Shown piece after piece: positions 17,815 to 26,354 of a stretch of 64,000 nucleotides of DNA. This DNA comes from Tenacibaculum agarivorans (GTDB lineage: Bacteria; Bacteroidota; Bacteroidia; Flavobacteriales; Flavobacteriaceae). The position numbers and the translations under genes were made by a program. The stretch covers positions 62,001 through 126,000 of the forward strand of contig NZ_MSMP01000009.1 of assembly GCF_001936575.1 (NCBI RefSeq). The letters run 5' to 3'. Numbering within the stretch: position 1 is the stretch's first letter; each line of letters begins with the position of its first letter. The notes below the pieces were generated by a model, which had not been told where the DNA came from, made no database searches, and saw nothing but the letters and a program-made list of their open reading frames with translations.

Positions 17815-18603
17815 ATGGCAACATATAAAAAGAGAGGATATAAACCTAAGAAAGAAAAGGTTGTTGATGAAGTTATTGAAGAGACATTTGATGAGTCACA
17901 AAGTGATGTAGCAAAAACATTTGAAGGATTAGATGAAGTTGCGAACAAATCAGAACAATGGATTGAAAAAAATAGCAAGCCTTTATTTTATGGTTTAGTT
18001 GGAATTGCAGTTCTTATTTTAGGGTATTTAGCTTACAATAATTTTGTAGCTGAGCCTAATGAATTAAATGCTTCTAACGAATTAGCTTACCCTAGATCTT
18101 TCTTTGATCAGGCAGAAAAAGCTGCAGGAGTTAAAGCGGATAGTTTATATAATTTAGGATTAAATGGTGGTGAAGATGGAAAATATGGTTTCTTAGATAT
18201 TGCTAAAACTTTTGGAAGTACTAAAGCTGGAAATTTAGCAAACTATTATGCTGGAATTTCTTACTTAAGAATGAAAGATTACAAGAATGCAATTTCTTAC
18301 TTAAGTGATTTTAATTCTGACGATGAATTATTAGGTCCTACTGCTTTAGGTGCTATTGGTGATGCTTTTGCTGATATCGATCAACCTGGAGATGCTTTAG
18401 AGTACTACGAAAAAGCTGCGAATAAAAAAGATAATGAGTTCACTTCTCCTATGTTCTTATTTAAAGCTGGACAGTTAGCTATGAAATTAGGTAAGTATGA
18501 TAAAGCCGCTGGTTTTTTCACAACAATTAAAGAAAAGTATGCTACTACTCAAATAGGTAGAGATATTGATAAATATTTAAATAGCGCGAAATACGCGAAA
18601 TAA
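17815..18603 (+). CDS. Membrane-anchored tetratricopeptide-repeat protein (YfgM-like)
   Basis: 262 aa. A lysine-rich cytoplasmic N-terminus (KKRGYKPKKEK) and acidic stretch precede one transmembrane helix at residues ~55-77 (LFYGLVGIAVLILGYLAY); the rest is periplasmic with TPR-like helical pairs (AGNLANYYAGISYLRMKDYKNAISYL, GDALEYYEKAA, LAMKLGKYDKAAGFF). This layout matches YfgM/TPR_21 ancillary SecYEG proteins. Role in protein export quality control is inferred from the family. Confidence 0.8.
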   Translation: MATYKKRGYKPKKEKVVDEVIEETFDESQSDVAKTFEGLDEVANKSEQWIEKNSKPLFYGLVGIAVLILGYLAYNNFVAEPNELNASNELAYPRSFFDQAEKAAGVKADSLYNLGLNGGEDGKYGFLDIAKTFGSTKAGNLANYYAGISYLRMKDYKNAISYLSDFNSDDELLGPTALGAIGDAFADIDQPGDALEYYEKAANKKDNEFTSPMFLFKAGQLAMKLGKYDKAAGFFTTIKEKYATTQIGRDIDKYLNSAKYAK

Positions 18604-18616
18604 ATTTTAAATTTCT

Positions 18617-18682
18617 CGTCATTACGAGGAAGAATGACGAAGTAATCTATTAAAAAGATTGCTTCATTTCATTCGCAATGAC
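18617..18682. repeat. Palindromic dispersed repeat, complete copy
   Basis: Two imperfect inverted arms, GTCATTACGA...GAAGTAATCT and AGATTGCTTC...TCGCAATGAC, with an 8-base centre, fill the gap between the TPR gene and ribH. The right end (GCAATGACA) reaches into the ORF start at 18678. Partial copies of the right arm occur at 24238-24262 and 34242-34275. Behaves like a REP/MITE-type element. Confidence 0.75.
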
Positions 18683-18689
18683 AATAAAA

Positions 18690-19196
18690 ATGGCAACAAC
18701 AAACTTATCACATTACGATAAAAACACAATCCCAAATGCGAAAGATTTTCGATTTGGGATTGTTGTTTCAGAATGGAATCCTGAAATTACTAAAAGCATG
18801 CACAATGGGGCTATTGAAGCCTTAGTAGATTGCGGAGCACTACCAAAAAATATTGTTTCTTGGGATGTTCCTGGAAGTTTTGAATTGGTTTTTGGGTGTA
18901 AAAAAATGATTGAAACCGAAAAACTTGATGCTGTAATTGCTATAGGAAATGTTATTCAAGGAGAAACAAAACATTTTGATTTTGTTTGCGAAGGTGTTAC
19001 ACAAGGTATTGTAGATTTAAATATTAAATATGATGTTCCTGTTATATTTTGCGTACTAACTGATAATACCAAACAACAATCTATTGACCGTTCAGGGGGA
19101 AAACTAGGTAACAAAGGAATTGAATGTGCTATTGCTGCTATTAAAATGGCTGCCATAAAAAATAAAGGACTTCAAAAATCTACAGTAGGTTTTTAA
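18690..19196 (+). CDS. ribH: 6,7-dimethyl-8-ribityllumazine synthase
   Basis: 168 aa from ATG 18690. The frame also has ATG at 18678, but that codon belongs to the palindromic repeat (CAATGACA), so the homologous MATTNLSHYDK start is preferred. Motifs: FGIVVSEWN (substrate-binding Trp/Asn), VPGSFELVFG, GNVIQGETKHFDFVC with the catalytic His, and FCVLTDNTKQQ. It condenses 5-amino-6-ribitylaminouracil with dihydroxybutanone phosphate in riboflavin synthesis and forms 60-mer or pentamer shells. Confidence 0.96.
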   Translation: MATTNLSHYDKNTIPNAKDFRFGIVVSEWNPEITKSMHNGAIEALVDCGALPKNIVSWDVPGSFELVFGCKKMIETEKLDAVIAIGNVIQGETKHFDFVCEGVTQGIVDLNIKYDVPVIFCVLTDNTKQQSIDRSGGKLGNKGIECAIAAIKMAAIKNKGLQKSTVGF

Positions 19197-19295
19197 CTTG
19201 AGTTAGTTATAAAGTTTGAAAAGTTGTAATTAAAGATTTAGCAAATCTAAAATCATAATTTAAGTGATTTAAAAGTTAAAAGACTCAAAATTAAA

Positions 19296-19328
19296 AAAGT
19301 TCATAAAGTTTCCAACTTTATGAACTTT
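19296..19328 (+). terminator. Perfect hairpin after ribH (probable terminator)
   Basis: 15-bp perfect stem AAAGTTCATAAAGTT / AACTTTATGAACTTT with a TCC loop. It lies 100 bases past the ribH stop. The 3' T-tract is poor (ATAACTTCTTT), so it may instead be a protected 3' end or a repeat. Confidence 0.55.
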
Positions 19329-19431
19329 ATAACTTCTTTACTTCTTTGGTAAAATAATTATTCCGTAATTTTGATTATATGTTTTTGGTGTAGTTTTTGT
19401 CATATAAAAACAAACTACTAATTAACATCAT

Positions 19432-19713
19432 ATGGGTATTTTTAAAAAACAACATAAAAAGTTCGAATATAAGCCTCGTTACTATAAAGGTGAGGGAAAT
19501 CCGTACGAGTTTAAACACAAGTTTGACGAGTATAGAACTACCGTAGGAAAGCGAAAATCTATAAAAGATAAAATCTTTACCGCTGTAGATGAATTTAAGT
19601 CTTCTGAATATGGAGGACTAAATAAAACGATTGTAATTATTGCCGCAATTTTAACACTTATATTCTTATACCTGATTGACTTTGATCTATCAATATTTTT
19701 AAGAAAGCGTTAA
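19432..19713 (+). CDS. Small single-pass membrane protein, function unknown
   Basis: 93 aa. A very basic, aromatic N-terminal half (KKQHKKFEYKPRYYKGEGNPYEFKHKFDEYR) is followed by a hydrophobic helix at ~66-85 (IVIIAAILTLIFLYLIDF) and a basic end (LRKR). It lies between ribH and mutL and is 4 bases from mutL, so it is probably co-transcribed with it. Relatives in flavobacteria are sometimes labelled as a riboflavin synthase subunit because of position, but nothing in the sequence supports that. Confidence 0.7.
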   Translation: MGIFKKQHKKFEYKPRYYKGEGNPYEFKHKFDEYRTTVGKRKSIKDKIFTAVDEFKSSEYGGLNKTIVIIAAILTLIFLYLIDFDLSIFLRKR

Positions 19714-19717
19714 TTTA

Positions 19718-21565
19718 ATGTCAGATATTATTCAGTTACTTCCCGATCATGTTGCGAATCAGATTGCAGCAGGTGAAGTTGTTCAACGTCCAGCCTCAGT
19801 TGTAAAAGAATTGTTAGAAAATTCAATTGATGCTGGCGCTACTTCTATTACTTTATTATTAAAAGATGCGGGAAAAACGCTAATACAAGTAATTGATAAT
19901 GGAAAAGGAATGAGCGTTACCGATGCTCGTTTATGCTTTGAAAGACATGCTACATCTAAAATAAAAGACGCTAAAGATCTTTTTAATCTAAATACTAAAG
20001 GATTTCGTGGAGAGGCCTTAGCTTCTATAGCTGCTATTGCGCATGTTGAACTAAAAACGAAGCAAGAAAATGAAGAGTTAGGTACCTGTATTAAAATTGA
20101 AGGAAGTACTATTACAGATCAAGATGTAATATCTACCGCAAAAGGAACAAGTATTGCTGTTAAGAATTTATTTTATAACATTCCTGCACGTCGAAATTTT
20201 TTAAAATCAGATACTGTTGAAACACGACATATTATTGATGAATTTCAACGTGTGGCTTTAGCACATCCGGAAATTTCATTTTTGCTACATCATAATGGAA
20301 ATGAAATTTATCATTTAAAAGAAAGTAATTTCCGTAAACGAATCGTAGGTATTTTTGGAGCTAAAATGAATGAAAAATTAGTTCCAGTAGAAGAGCAAAC
20401 TGATATTATGGTGATTAAAGGTTTTGTAGCGAAACCTTCTTATGCTAAGAAAAAAAGAGGAGAACAATTCTTTTTTGTTAATGATCGATTTATCAAGAGT
20501 TCCTATTTAAATCACGCTGTAAATAATGCTTTTGATGGTTTATTAGAATCAGGGTCACATCCTTCGTATTTCATCTATTTTGAAGTACCTCCTAATACTA
20601 TCGATATCAATATTCATCCTACAAAAACTGAGGTAAAATTTGATAATGAAAAAGCACTGTATGCTATTTTAAGAGCGACTGTAAAACATAGTTTAGGACA
20701 ATATAGCGTTGCTCCAGTATTAGATTTTAACAGAGATGCTACATTAGATACTCCATATGATTTTAAGGATAAACCTGCAGTTTCTACTCCAAAAATTATC
20801 GTAGACCCTACGTTTAATCCTTTTAAAAATGAAACTACTCAAGTTTCAACACCTAAAACGAGTAGCCCAACTCCTAAAACAAGCTTTAAAAGCGATTACA
20901 AAGATTATAAAAAAGATGCTGGAAGCTGGGAATCTTTATATGTAAATACCCATCAAGAAGTTCAACAAGAACAATTATTTGAAAGCAAACAAGAAACTGA
21001 AACTGGAAAAACGTTTCAGATTCAGAAAAAATATTTGCTAAGTACTATAAAGTCTGGTGTAGTTTTAATACATCAGTCCTTAGCACACCAACGTATTTTA
21101 TACGAAGAGTTTTTAACGAATATAACTGTTAAAGATGCTAATAGTCAGCAATTATTATTCCCTATAAACATTTCTTTTCCTTCATCAGACATAGAAATGA
21201 TTCAAGGAATTAAATCGGATTTGGAAAGTGCTGGATTTGTATTTAATGAATTTACAAATGAAAGTGTAGTTATTGGAGGAATTCCAACATCTATTTCTGA
21301 AAGTCAGATTAGTTTGATTTTAGAACAGTTATTAGACGATTTAAAATTAGAAGTGCCTGAAACTAGTTTTAGTCATTATGATGTAATGGCTAAATCATTT
21401 GCTAAATCACTAGCTATAAAAACAGGTACCGTATTATCTATAAAAGAACAAGAAACCTTAGTAAACAATCTATTTTCTTGTAAAGAACCTAACGTTTCCC
21501 CTATAGGAAAACCAACGTTTAAAACCTTAACTTTACAAGAAATTGATACTATTTTTAGTAAATAA
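19718..21565 (+). CDS. mutL: DNA mismatch repair protein MutL
   Basis: 615 aa. The N-terminal GHKL ATPase is intact: AAGEVVQRPASVVKELLENSIDAG, DNGKGM, TSKI and GFRGEALASI. The central linker (residues ~340-430) is low-complexity. The C-terminal dimerisation domain has IHQSLAHQRILYEE at ~451-464 where nuclease-active MutL proteins carry DQHA(x)2E(x)4E, and VSPIGKPT (593-600) in place of CPHGRP; these substitutions remove the expected metal ligands. It would therefore couple MutS recognition to repair without its own nicking activity, unless other residues substitute. Confidence 0.95.
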   Translation: MSDIIQLLPDHVANQIAAGEVVQRPASVVKELLENSIDAGATSITLLLKDAGKTLIQVIDNGKGMSVTDARLCFERHATSKIKDAKDLFNLNTKGFRGEALASIAAIAHVELKTKQENEELGTCIKIEGSTITDQDVISTAKGTSIAVKNLFYNIPARRNFLKSDTVETRHIIDEFQRVALAHPEISFLLHHNGNEIYHLKESNFRKRIVGIFGAKMNEKLVPVEEQTDIMVIKGFVAKPSYAKKKRGEQFFFVNDRFIKSSYLNHAVNNAFDGLLESGSHPSYFIYFEVPPNTIDINIHPTKTEVKFDNEKALYAILRATVKHSLGQYSVAPVLDFNRDATLDTPYDFKDKPAVSTPKIIVDPTFNPFKNETTQVSTPKTSSPTPKTSFKSDYKDYKKDAGSWESLYVNTHQEVQQEQLFESKQETETGKTFQIQKKYLLSTIKSGVVLIHQSLAHQRILYEEFLTNITVKDANSQQLLFPINISFPSSDIEMIQGIKSDLESAGFVFNEFTNESVVIGGIPTSISESQISLILEQLLDDLKLEVPETSFSHYDVMAKSFAKSLAIKTGTVLSIKEQETLVNNLFSCKEPNVSPIGKPTFKTLTLQEIDTIFSK

Positions 21566-21568
21566 ACT

Positions 21569-22294
21569 ATGCAAAGATTAACAGAAGCCATAAAGCACCT
21601 GATCATTATAAATGTAATTATGTTTATTGTTCCACAGTTTTTAAACTTGGACCTTACAAATATTCTTGCTTTACATTTTCCTAAGAATGAGCATTTTGGA
21701 ATTTGGCAATATGTAACTCATATCTTTATGCATGGCGGATTCTATCATATTTTATTTAATATGTATGGATTATGGGCTTTTGGAACACCTTTGGAACAAA
21801 TGTGGGGAAAAAATAAATTTCTCTTTTTCTACTTTTCTGCGGGAATTGGAGCTGGTTTGATTTACACCCTGGTAAATTATTATCAATTTAATGGGACTTA
21901 TCAACAACTGATTAGTATGGGACTTTCTGCTCAAGATATCCAAAACATCTTAACAACAGGAAGTTATAATGAAAACATAATCTCATTAAGTAATAAGCAA
22001 ATGAGTGAATTTTACTCTCTTTACCATACACCAGCGGTTGGAGCTTCTGGGGCAGTGTATGGTGTTTTAGTTGCTTTTGCTCTTGCTTACCCTAATGCTA
22101 AATTGGCTTTAATATTTTTCCCAGTTCCTGTAGCAGCAAAATACTTTATACCATTGATTTTAGCAGGAGATCTATTTTTTGGCCTAACAAAATATTCTGT
22201 TGGAAACATAGCTCACTTTGCCCATGTAGGAGGAGCGCTGATAGGTTTTATTATAGCTTGGTATTGGAAAAAAAATCAATTTAGAATACATTAA
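21569..22294 (+). CDS. Rhomboid family intramembrane serine protease
   Basis: 241 aa, six or seven hydrophobic segments. Catalytic dyad is present: GASGAVYGVLVAF (Ser in GASG) and HFAHVGGALIGF (His in the last helix); the HGGFYHILFNMYGLWAFG segment is the conserved H-x-x-x-N-region of rhomboids. It starts 3 bases after mutL. An unusual insertion (residues ~105-145) separates helices 2-3 and 4. Cleaves membrane proteins within or near their transmembrane helix; substrate unknown. Confidence 0.9.
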   Translation: MQRLTEAIKHLIIINVIMFIVPQFLNLDLTNILALHFPKNEHFGIWQYVTHIFMHGGFYHILFNMYGLWAFGTPLEQMWGKNKFLFFYFSAGIGAGLIYTLVNYYQFNGTYQQLISMGLSAQDIQNILTTGSYNENIISLSNKQMSEFYSLYHTPAVGASGAVYGVLVAFALAYPNAKLALIFFPVPVAAKYFIPLILAGDLFFGLTKYSVGNIAHFAHVGGALIGFIIAWYWKKNQFRIH

Positions 22295-22299
22295 ACAGT

Positions 22300-23151
22300 A
22301 TGGATAATCTTAAAGCACACTTTTTAAGAGCCAGCATGGTAGAAAAATTAATCTACATCAATGTTGCTATTTTTATTTTAGAATTGATCCTATCTTCTTT
22401 CTCTGGTCTATATGGACCAAGAACAAACTTTATAGAAGTATGGTTTGCATTACCATCTAACTTAAGTAGTTTTTTAAGTAAACCTTGGACTATTGTATCC
22501 TATGGTTTTTTACATTCAGGCTTTATTCATATACTATCTAACAGCATTTGGTTGTATGTCTTCGGACGTTTATTTATCGAATATTTTACCGAAAAACAAG
22601 TATTAAGTTTCTATCTATTAGGTACTTTTTTTGGTGGATTGGCCTTTTTATTTGCCATGAATTATTTTCCTGTATTTAGTGGTTCTAAGCCTCCTATAGT
22701 TGGTGCTTCTGCTGGAATTTCAGCTATTATTATAGGTATTGCAACTCATATTCCTAATTACCAGTTACGTATTCCACTAATTAATGTGTATATAAAGGTT
22801 TGGCATTTGGCTGCTTTCTTTATTTTAATGGATTTAATTAGTCTTTCTGGTGGTAACGGAGGTGGTCATTTTTCTCATTTAGGTGGTGCTTTATTTGGAT
22901 TTTTATATGTGCATTATGCTAGTAATAAAGAGTTAAATTTATTTTCTTCATTTCAAAATCTTTTTAAACCTAAAAGAGCACCTTTAAAAACAGTACATAA
23001 ATCTGGAAATGTAAAACCTAAAGGTACTTACAGTACAAAATCTGAAAATCAACAAAAAATAGATAGTATACTAGAAAAAATAGGAAAATCAGGTTACGAT
23101 TCTCTTTCTAAAGCAGAAAAAGATTTCTTATTTCAACAGGGAAAAAAATAA
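22300..23151 (+). CDS. Rhomboid family intramembrane serine protease (second)
   Basis: 283 aa. Rhomboid core with HSGFIHILSNSIWLYVFG, catalytic Ser in VGASAGISAII and catalytic His in GGHFSHLGGALFGF; a ~70-residue basic cytoplasmic tail follows (LFKPKRAPLKTVHKSGNVK, ending KAEKDFLFQQGKK), typical of Bacteroidota rhomboids. It starts 5 bases after the first rhomboid gene, so the two are co-transcribed with mutL and probably act as a pair. Confidence 0.9.
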   Translation: MDNLKAHFLRASMVEKLIYINVAIFILELILSSFSGLYGPRTNFIEVWFALPSNLSSFLSKPWTIVSYGFLHSGFIHILSNSIWLYVFGRLFIEYFTEKQVLSFYLLGTFFGGLAFLFAMNYFPVFSGSKPPIVGASAGISAIIIGIATHIPNYQLRIPLINVYIKVWHLAAFFILMDLISLSGGNGGGHFSHLGGALFGFLYVHYASNKELNLFSSFQNLFKPKRAPLKTVHKSGNVKPKGTYSTKSENQQKIDSILEKIGKSGYDSLSKAEKDFLFQQGKK

Positions 23152-23156
23152 ACTAA

Positions 23157-24179
23157 GTGCGAAAAAAAAAGAAAAATTCTTTACTAGATAATTTATTCTA
23201 TTTTATCAATGTTATTGTAGCTACTGCATTATCATTGTCGTACTTTCTGGCCTTTATTTCTCCTAAAACTGTACCTGTTTTTTCTGTAGCTAGCTTAGCT
23301 GTTCCCTTTTTAATTATTATCAATTTATGTTTTTTTGTGTATTGGCTTTTCAAATTGAAAAAACATTTGATTTTATCAGGTCTGATCTTATTTTTAGGCT
23401 GGTTATCCTTACCTCCTTTCGTTAAATTTTCTTCTAAAAATACTGCACGTAATACTGATGTAAAAGTAATGAGTTACAATGTACGTATGTTTAATATTTA
23501 CAAATGGATTGATGAAGAAGGAATCAGTGAAAAAATAATTGATTTTATCACAGAAAAAGATCCTGATATCTTAGCTATTCAAGAATATCATCATTCAGAA
23601 AAGAGGGATTTACATTTTCCATATTCATACTACGTGCCTAAATCGAAAAAAAACAATTTTGGTTTAGCTATTTTATCTAAATACAAGATTATCAATAAGG
23701 GATCTCTAGACTTTGAAAACAGTGCTAACAATGCTATTTTTATTGATATTCTAAAAGATAAGGATACTGTTCGTATTTATAATCTACACTTGCAATCCTT
23801 AAAATTGAATCCTAAAAAAGAAAATTTTGGTGAAGCAAATTCTGAAAAATTAATTGGTCGATTAAAGGATGGATTTCAAAAGCAAGCTTCTCAGGTGGAG
23901 CTTTTCTTGCAACATGAAAAAGATTGGAAGAAACGAAAAGTAATTTGCGGTGATTTTAATAATACTGCATTTTCTTGGGTATATCGAAAAATATGTAAGA
24001 ACAAAAAAGATGCTTTTGATGTTGCAGGTTCTGGTTTTGGAAAATCGTTTAACTATTTCTTTCCTATGCGTATCGATTTTATTTTAACCGATGAAAAAAC
24101 TACCATCAATAATTTTAAAACCTATACACCTAAACTTTCTGACCACTTCCCTATTATGTCTAGAGTAAATTTTGAATGA
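23157..24179 (+). CDS. Membrane-anchored endonuclease/exonuclease/phosphatase-family protein
   Basis: 340 aa with a GTG start at 23157, 5 bases after the rhomboid stop. Three N-terminal hydrophobic helices (residues ~10-85) are followed by an EEP (exonuclease III/DNase I-like) domain: VMSYNVRMFN, ILAIQEYH, YNLHLQSL, VICGDFNNTAFSW, DFILTD and SDHFPI supply the metal- and phosphate-binding residues. The catalytic domain would face the periplasm or cytoplasm depending on helix count; a phosphodiesterase acting on lipid or nucleotide is possible. Substrate unknown. Confidence 0.85.
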   Translation: MRKKKKNSLLDNLFYFINVIVATALSLSYFLAFISPKTVPVFSVASLAVPFLIIINLCFFVYWLFKLKKHLILSGLILFLGWLSLPPFVKFSSKNTARNTDVKVMSYNVRMFNIYKWIDEEGISEKIIDFITEKDPDILAIQEYHHSEKRDLHFPYSYYVPKSKKNNFGLAILSKYKIINKGSLDFENSANNAIFIDILKDKDTVRIYNLHLQSLKLNPKKENFGEANSEKLIGRLKDGFQKQASQVELFLQHEKDWKKRKVICGDFNNTAFSWVYRKICKNKKDAFDVAGSGFGKSFNYFFPMRIDFILTDEKTTINNFKTYTPKLSDHFPIMSRVNFE

Positions 24180-24523
24180 GCTGTATGTAGTTAAAAGTTG
24201 TATTTAGCTATTAATATAATTGGAAGATTAAAAAAACAGATTGCTTCGTGCCTCGCAAAGACATTTTTCACGAAGTTTTAATCATAAATCATACAATCTT
24301 CAATTAAATACTACATAAATCTAAAATTGCAGGTCTATCATTTTATTTCCAAAATTTTGAATTGAGTTTATGATTTAATGAATCCAGTAAAACATGTCTG
24401 ATTCTTTTATTCTTCTATAGAGAATTTATTAAGGGCTTATTGCATAAAGTTTATAACTAAAATAACTTTCAACTTATATGATTAATACTATCTTAGCGCT
24501 CTAATTAAATTCTATAGTACTCT
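24180..24523. other. 344-bp non-coding gap with partial dispersed repeat
   Basis: No ORF of note. It contains a half copy of the palindromic repeat (AGATTGCTTCGTGCCTCGCA, 24238-24257, continuing to 24262). The sequence before the reductase gene has TATCTTAG (24489-24496), one or two mismatches from the TAnnTTTG box, so a promoter there is possible but not certain. Confidence 0.5.
24238..24262. repeat. Palindromic dispersed repeat, right-arm copy
   Basis: AGATTGCTTCGTGCCTCGCA and the next five bases match the right arm of the repeat at 18656-18682 (AGATTGCTTC...CGCAATGACA). The left arm is absent. Confidence 0.6.
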
Positions 24524-25663
24524 ATGAAACATTTTGAAGTAGCAGTTATTGGTAGCGGACCTTCTGGAGCATCTACTGCTTTTCATTTAGCAAAAAAAGG
24601 AATTTCTACTGTTATAATAGAAAAAGAATCACTTCCTCGTTATAAAACTTGTGGTGGTGGTTTTGTATATCGTGGTCGTAAAGATTTACCTTTTGATATT
24701 GATACTGTTGTAGAAAGAGAGTTTCATACTGTAGATATTTATTTAGGAAACACACTACATTTTCAAACTGTTAGAAAAGAGCCTACAATTACAATGATTA
24801 TGAGAGATTCTTTCGATCATTTAATTGTAGAAGAAGCTAAAAAACATGGAGTTACTTTATTAGAAAACAATAAACTTACCGGATTAGTTTATGAGGATGG
24901 TAAAGCTATTTTAACTACTAGTGAGACTCAAATTTCTGCTGATTTTGTAGTAGCTGCAGATGGAGCTTTAAGTCCAACCGCAAAAATGGCTGGTTGGAAT
25001 GAAGAAACTAGAAAATTAATTCCTGCTTTAGAATATGAGGTTGAAGTTTCTGATGAAGATTTTGACCGCTTAAAAGATTTAGTTCGTTTTGATATAGATG
25101 CTATTCCTTATGGTTATGCTTGGAGTTTTCCTAAGAAAAATCATTTATCGATTGGAGTTGCTTCTACTAAGAAAACTCGAATCAATCTAAAGAAATATTA
25201 CCAAGAATATGTAGAGACTTTAGGTATTAAAACTATAGTAAAAGAGTCTCAACATGGATTCCAAATTCCTATTGCTCCAAGAACTGATGGTTTTGTAAAA
25301 AATAATGTGTTCTTAATTGGTGATGCAGCAGGATTTGCCGATCCAATTACTGCTGAAGGTATTTCTAATGCTATTTATAGTGGTGTTTTAGTTGCTGAAG
25401 CGATTAGTGAGAGTGAAGGACAATTGGAAAAAGCTACTGCTCTTTATAATGAGAAATTAAACGAGAAACTAGTTCCTGAAATACAAACAGGTTTATGGCT
25501 AGCAAAATGGTTCTATGAACAAAAAACTGTTCGAAATATTCTATTAAAAAAATACGGTCAACGATTTAGTGATGCTATGGCAGATATATTCCATGGTGAA
25601 CGCTCGTACCCAACAGATATTAAACAGGCCATTACTAGAAAGATTAAAGAATTAGTGTTTTAA
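24524..25663 (+). CDS. FAD-dependent geranylgeranyl-reductase-family oxidoreductase
   Basis: 379 aa. FAD-binding Rossmann motif AVIGSGPSGASTAFHLAKKG (residues ~5-24) and the second flavin motif FLIGDAAGFADPITAEGI (~262-279), with CGGG near 45 and the substrate-side GYAWSFPKKNHLSIGV. The family reduces isoprenoid double bonds (geranylgeranyl groups) or acts on related lipids and quinones. It is convergent with a betaine-lipid gene pair. Substrate in this organism is unknown; relation to isoprenoid or membrane lipid metabolism is inference. Confidence 0.88.
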   Translation: MKHFEVAVIGSGPSGASTAFHLAKKGISTVIIEKESLPRYKTCGGGFVYRGRKDLPFDIDTVVEREFHTVDIYLGNTLHFQTVRKEPTITMIMRDSFDHLIVEEAKKHGVTLLENNKLTGLVYEDGKAILTTSETQISADFVVAADGALSPTAKMAGWNEETRKLIPALEYEVEVSDEDFDRLKDLVRFDIDAIPYGYAWSFPKKNHLSIGVASTKKTRINLKKYYQEYVETLGIKTIVKESQHGFQIPIAPRTDGFVKNNVFLIGDAAGFADPITAEGISNAIYSGVLVAEAISESEGQLEKATALYNEKLNEKLVPEIQTGLWLAKWFYEQKTVRNILLKKYGQRFSDAMADIFHGERSYPTDIKQAITRKIKELVF

Positions 25664-25718
25664 CCTCGGAGCTGACTGTAAGTCTGAAGTTTGGGATACT
25701 TTTTAATTCATTTGAAAT

Positions 25719-26348
25719 TTATGATTTCTTTCCTATATAGGTAAAGTACTCCCAAGTTCCTATATAAGCATTGTATACTTTGTTATTCACTGTAGTGAAT
25801 TTACCTTCTAAAACTGGAGTAAGATGACGCTCCATTCTTACATGATGATTTCCCATATGATCTCTAAACCATTTATGTTTAGAATTGTAAAAATCTACAA
25901 CAGCTATATATCCTCCAGGAATTAAATCCTTATATGCTTGTTGAATCATATTAGAAAACTCAGGATTCACCATAGTTAACATGTATGAAAACAAAATCAC
26001 ATCGGGCTGATTATTTCCCAAAACATCTAATTCGCCATAAGGACTTTCAATTAATTCAATATTTGAATACGAACTCAGTTTCTTTTCAGCAATAGTAAGC
26101 ATGTCTTTAGAAACATCCATTCCTATGATTTTACTCTCTGGAAATCGTTTACTCAGATTTTTTAAATTATAACCTGTTCCGCATCCAATTTCTACAATAG
26201 TTTTTGGAACTGTTACCTCTGCGATTTTATCTATAATTAATTTTCTTCCAAAAAGAAAAGACCATCGTGTGGCATCGTAAATTGTGGATTGGAATTGGTA
26301 GTAATTTTGAATTAGCTGACTTTGTTTTACCGAGTTTTCTACATTCAT
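25719..26348 (-). CDS. btaB: BtaB-like SAM-dependent methyltransferase (betaine lipid synthesis)
   Basis: 209 aa class I methyltransferase: motif I IVEIGCGTGYNLKNL (residues ~51-65), acidic strand end IIGMDVSKDML and IAVVDFYNSKH. It starts 6 bases after the BtaA-like gene, giving the two-gene arrangement in which BtaA makes diacylglyceryl-homoserine and BtaB trimethylates it to diacylglyceryl-N,N,N-trimethylhomoserine. The BtaB name rests on that pairing and on the family-typical segments YDATRWSFLFGR and FYNSKHKWFR; the enzyme's own specificity cannot be read from sequence. Confidence 0.8.
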   Translation of the reverse strand: MNVENSVKQSQLIQNYYQFQSTIYDATRWSFLFGRKLIIDKIAEVTVPKTIVEIGCGTGYNLKNLSKRFPESKIIGMDVSKDMLTIAEKKLSSYSNIELIESPYGELDVLGNNQPDVILFSYMLTMVNPEFSNMIQQAYKDLIPGGYIAVVDFYNSKHKWFRDHMGNHHVRMERHLTPVLEGKFTTVNNKVYNAYIGTWEYFTYIGKKS

Positions 26349-26354
26349 TTGTTT

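Noticed and set aside
19432..19713. Riboflavin synthase beta subunit between ribH and mutL
   Set aside because: 93 aa with a basic N-terminus and one membrane helix; no lumazine-binding or ribH motif. Position next to ribH is the only reason for such a name.
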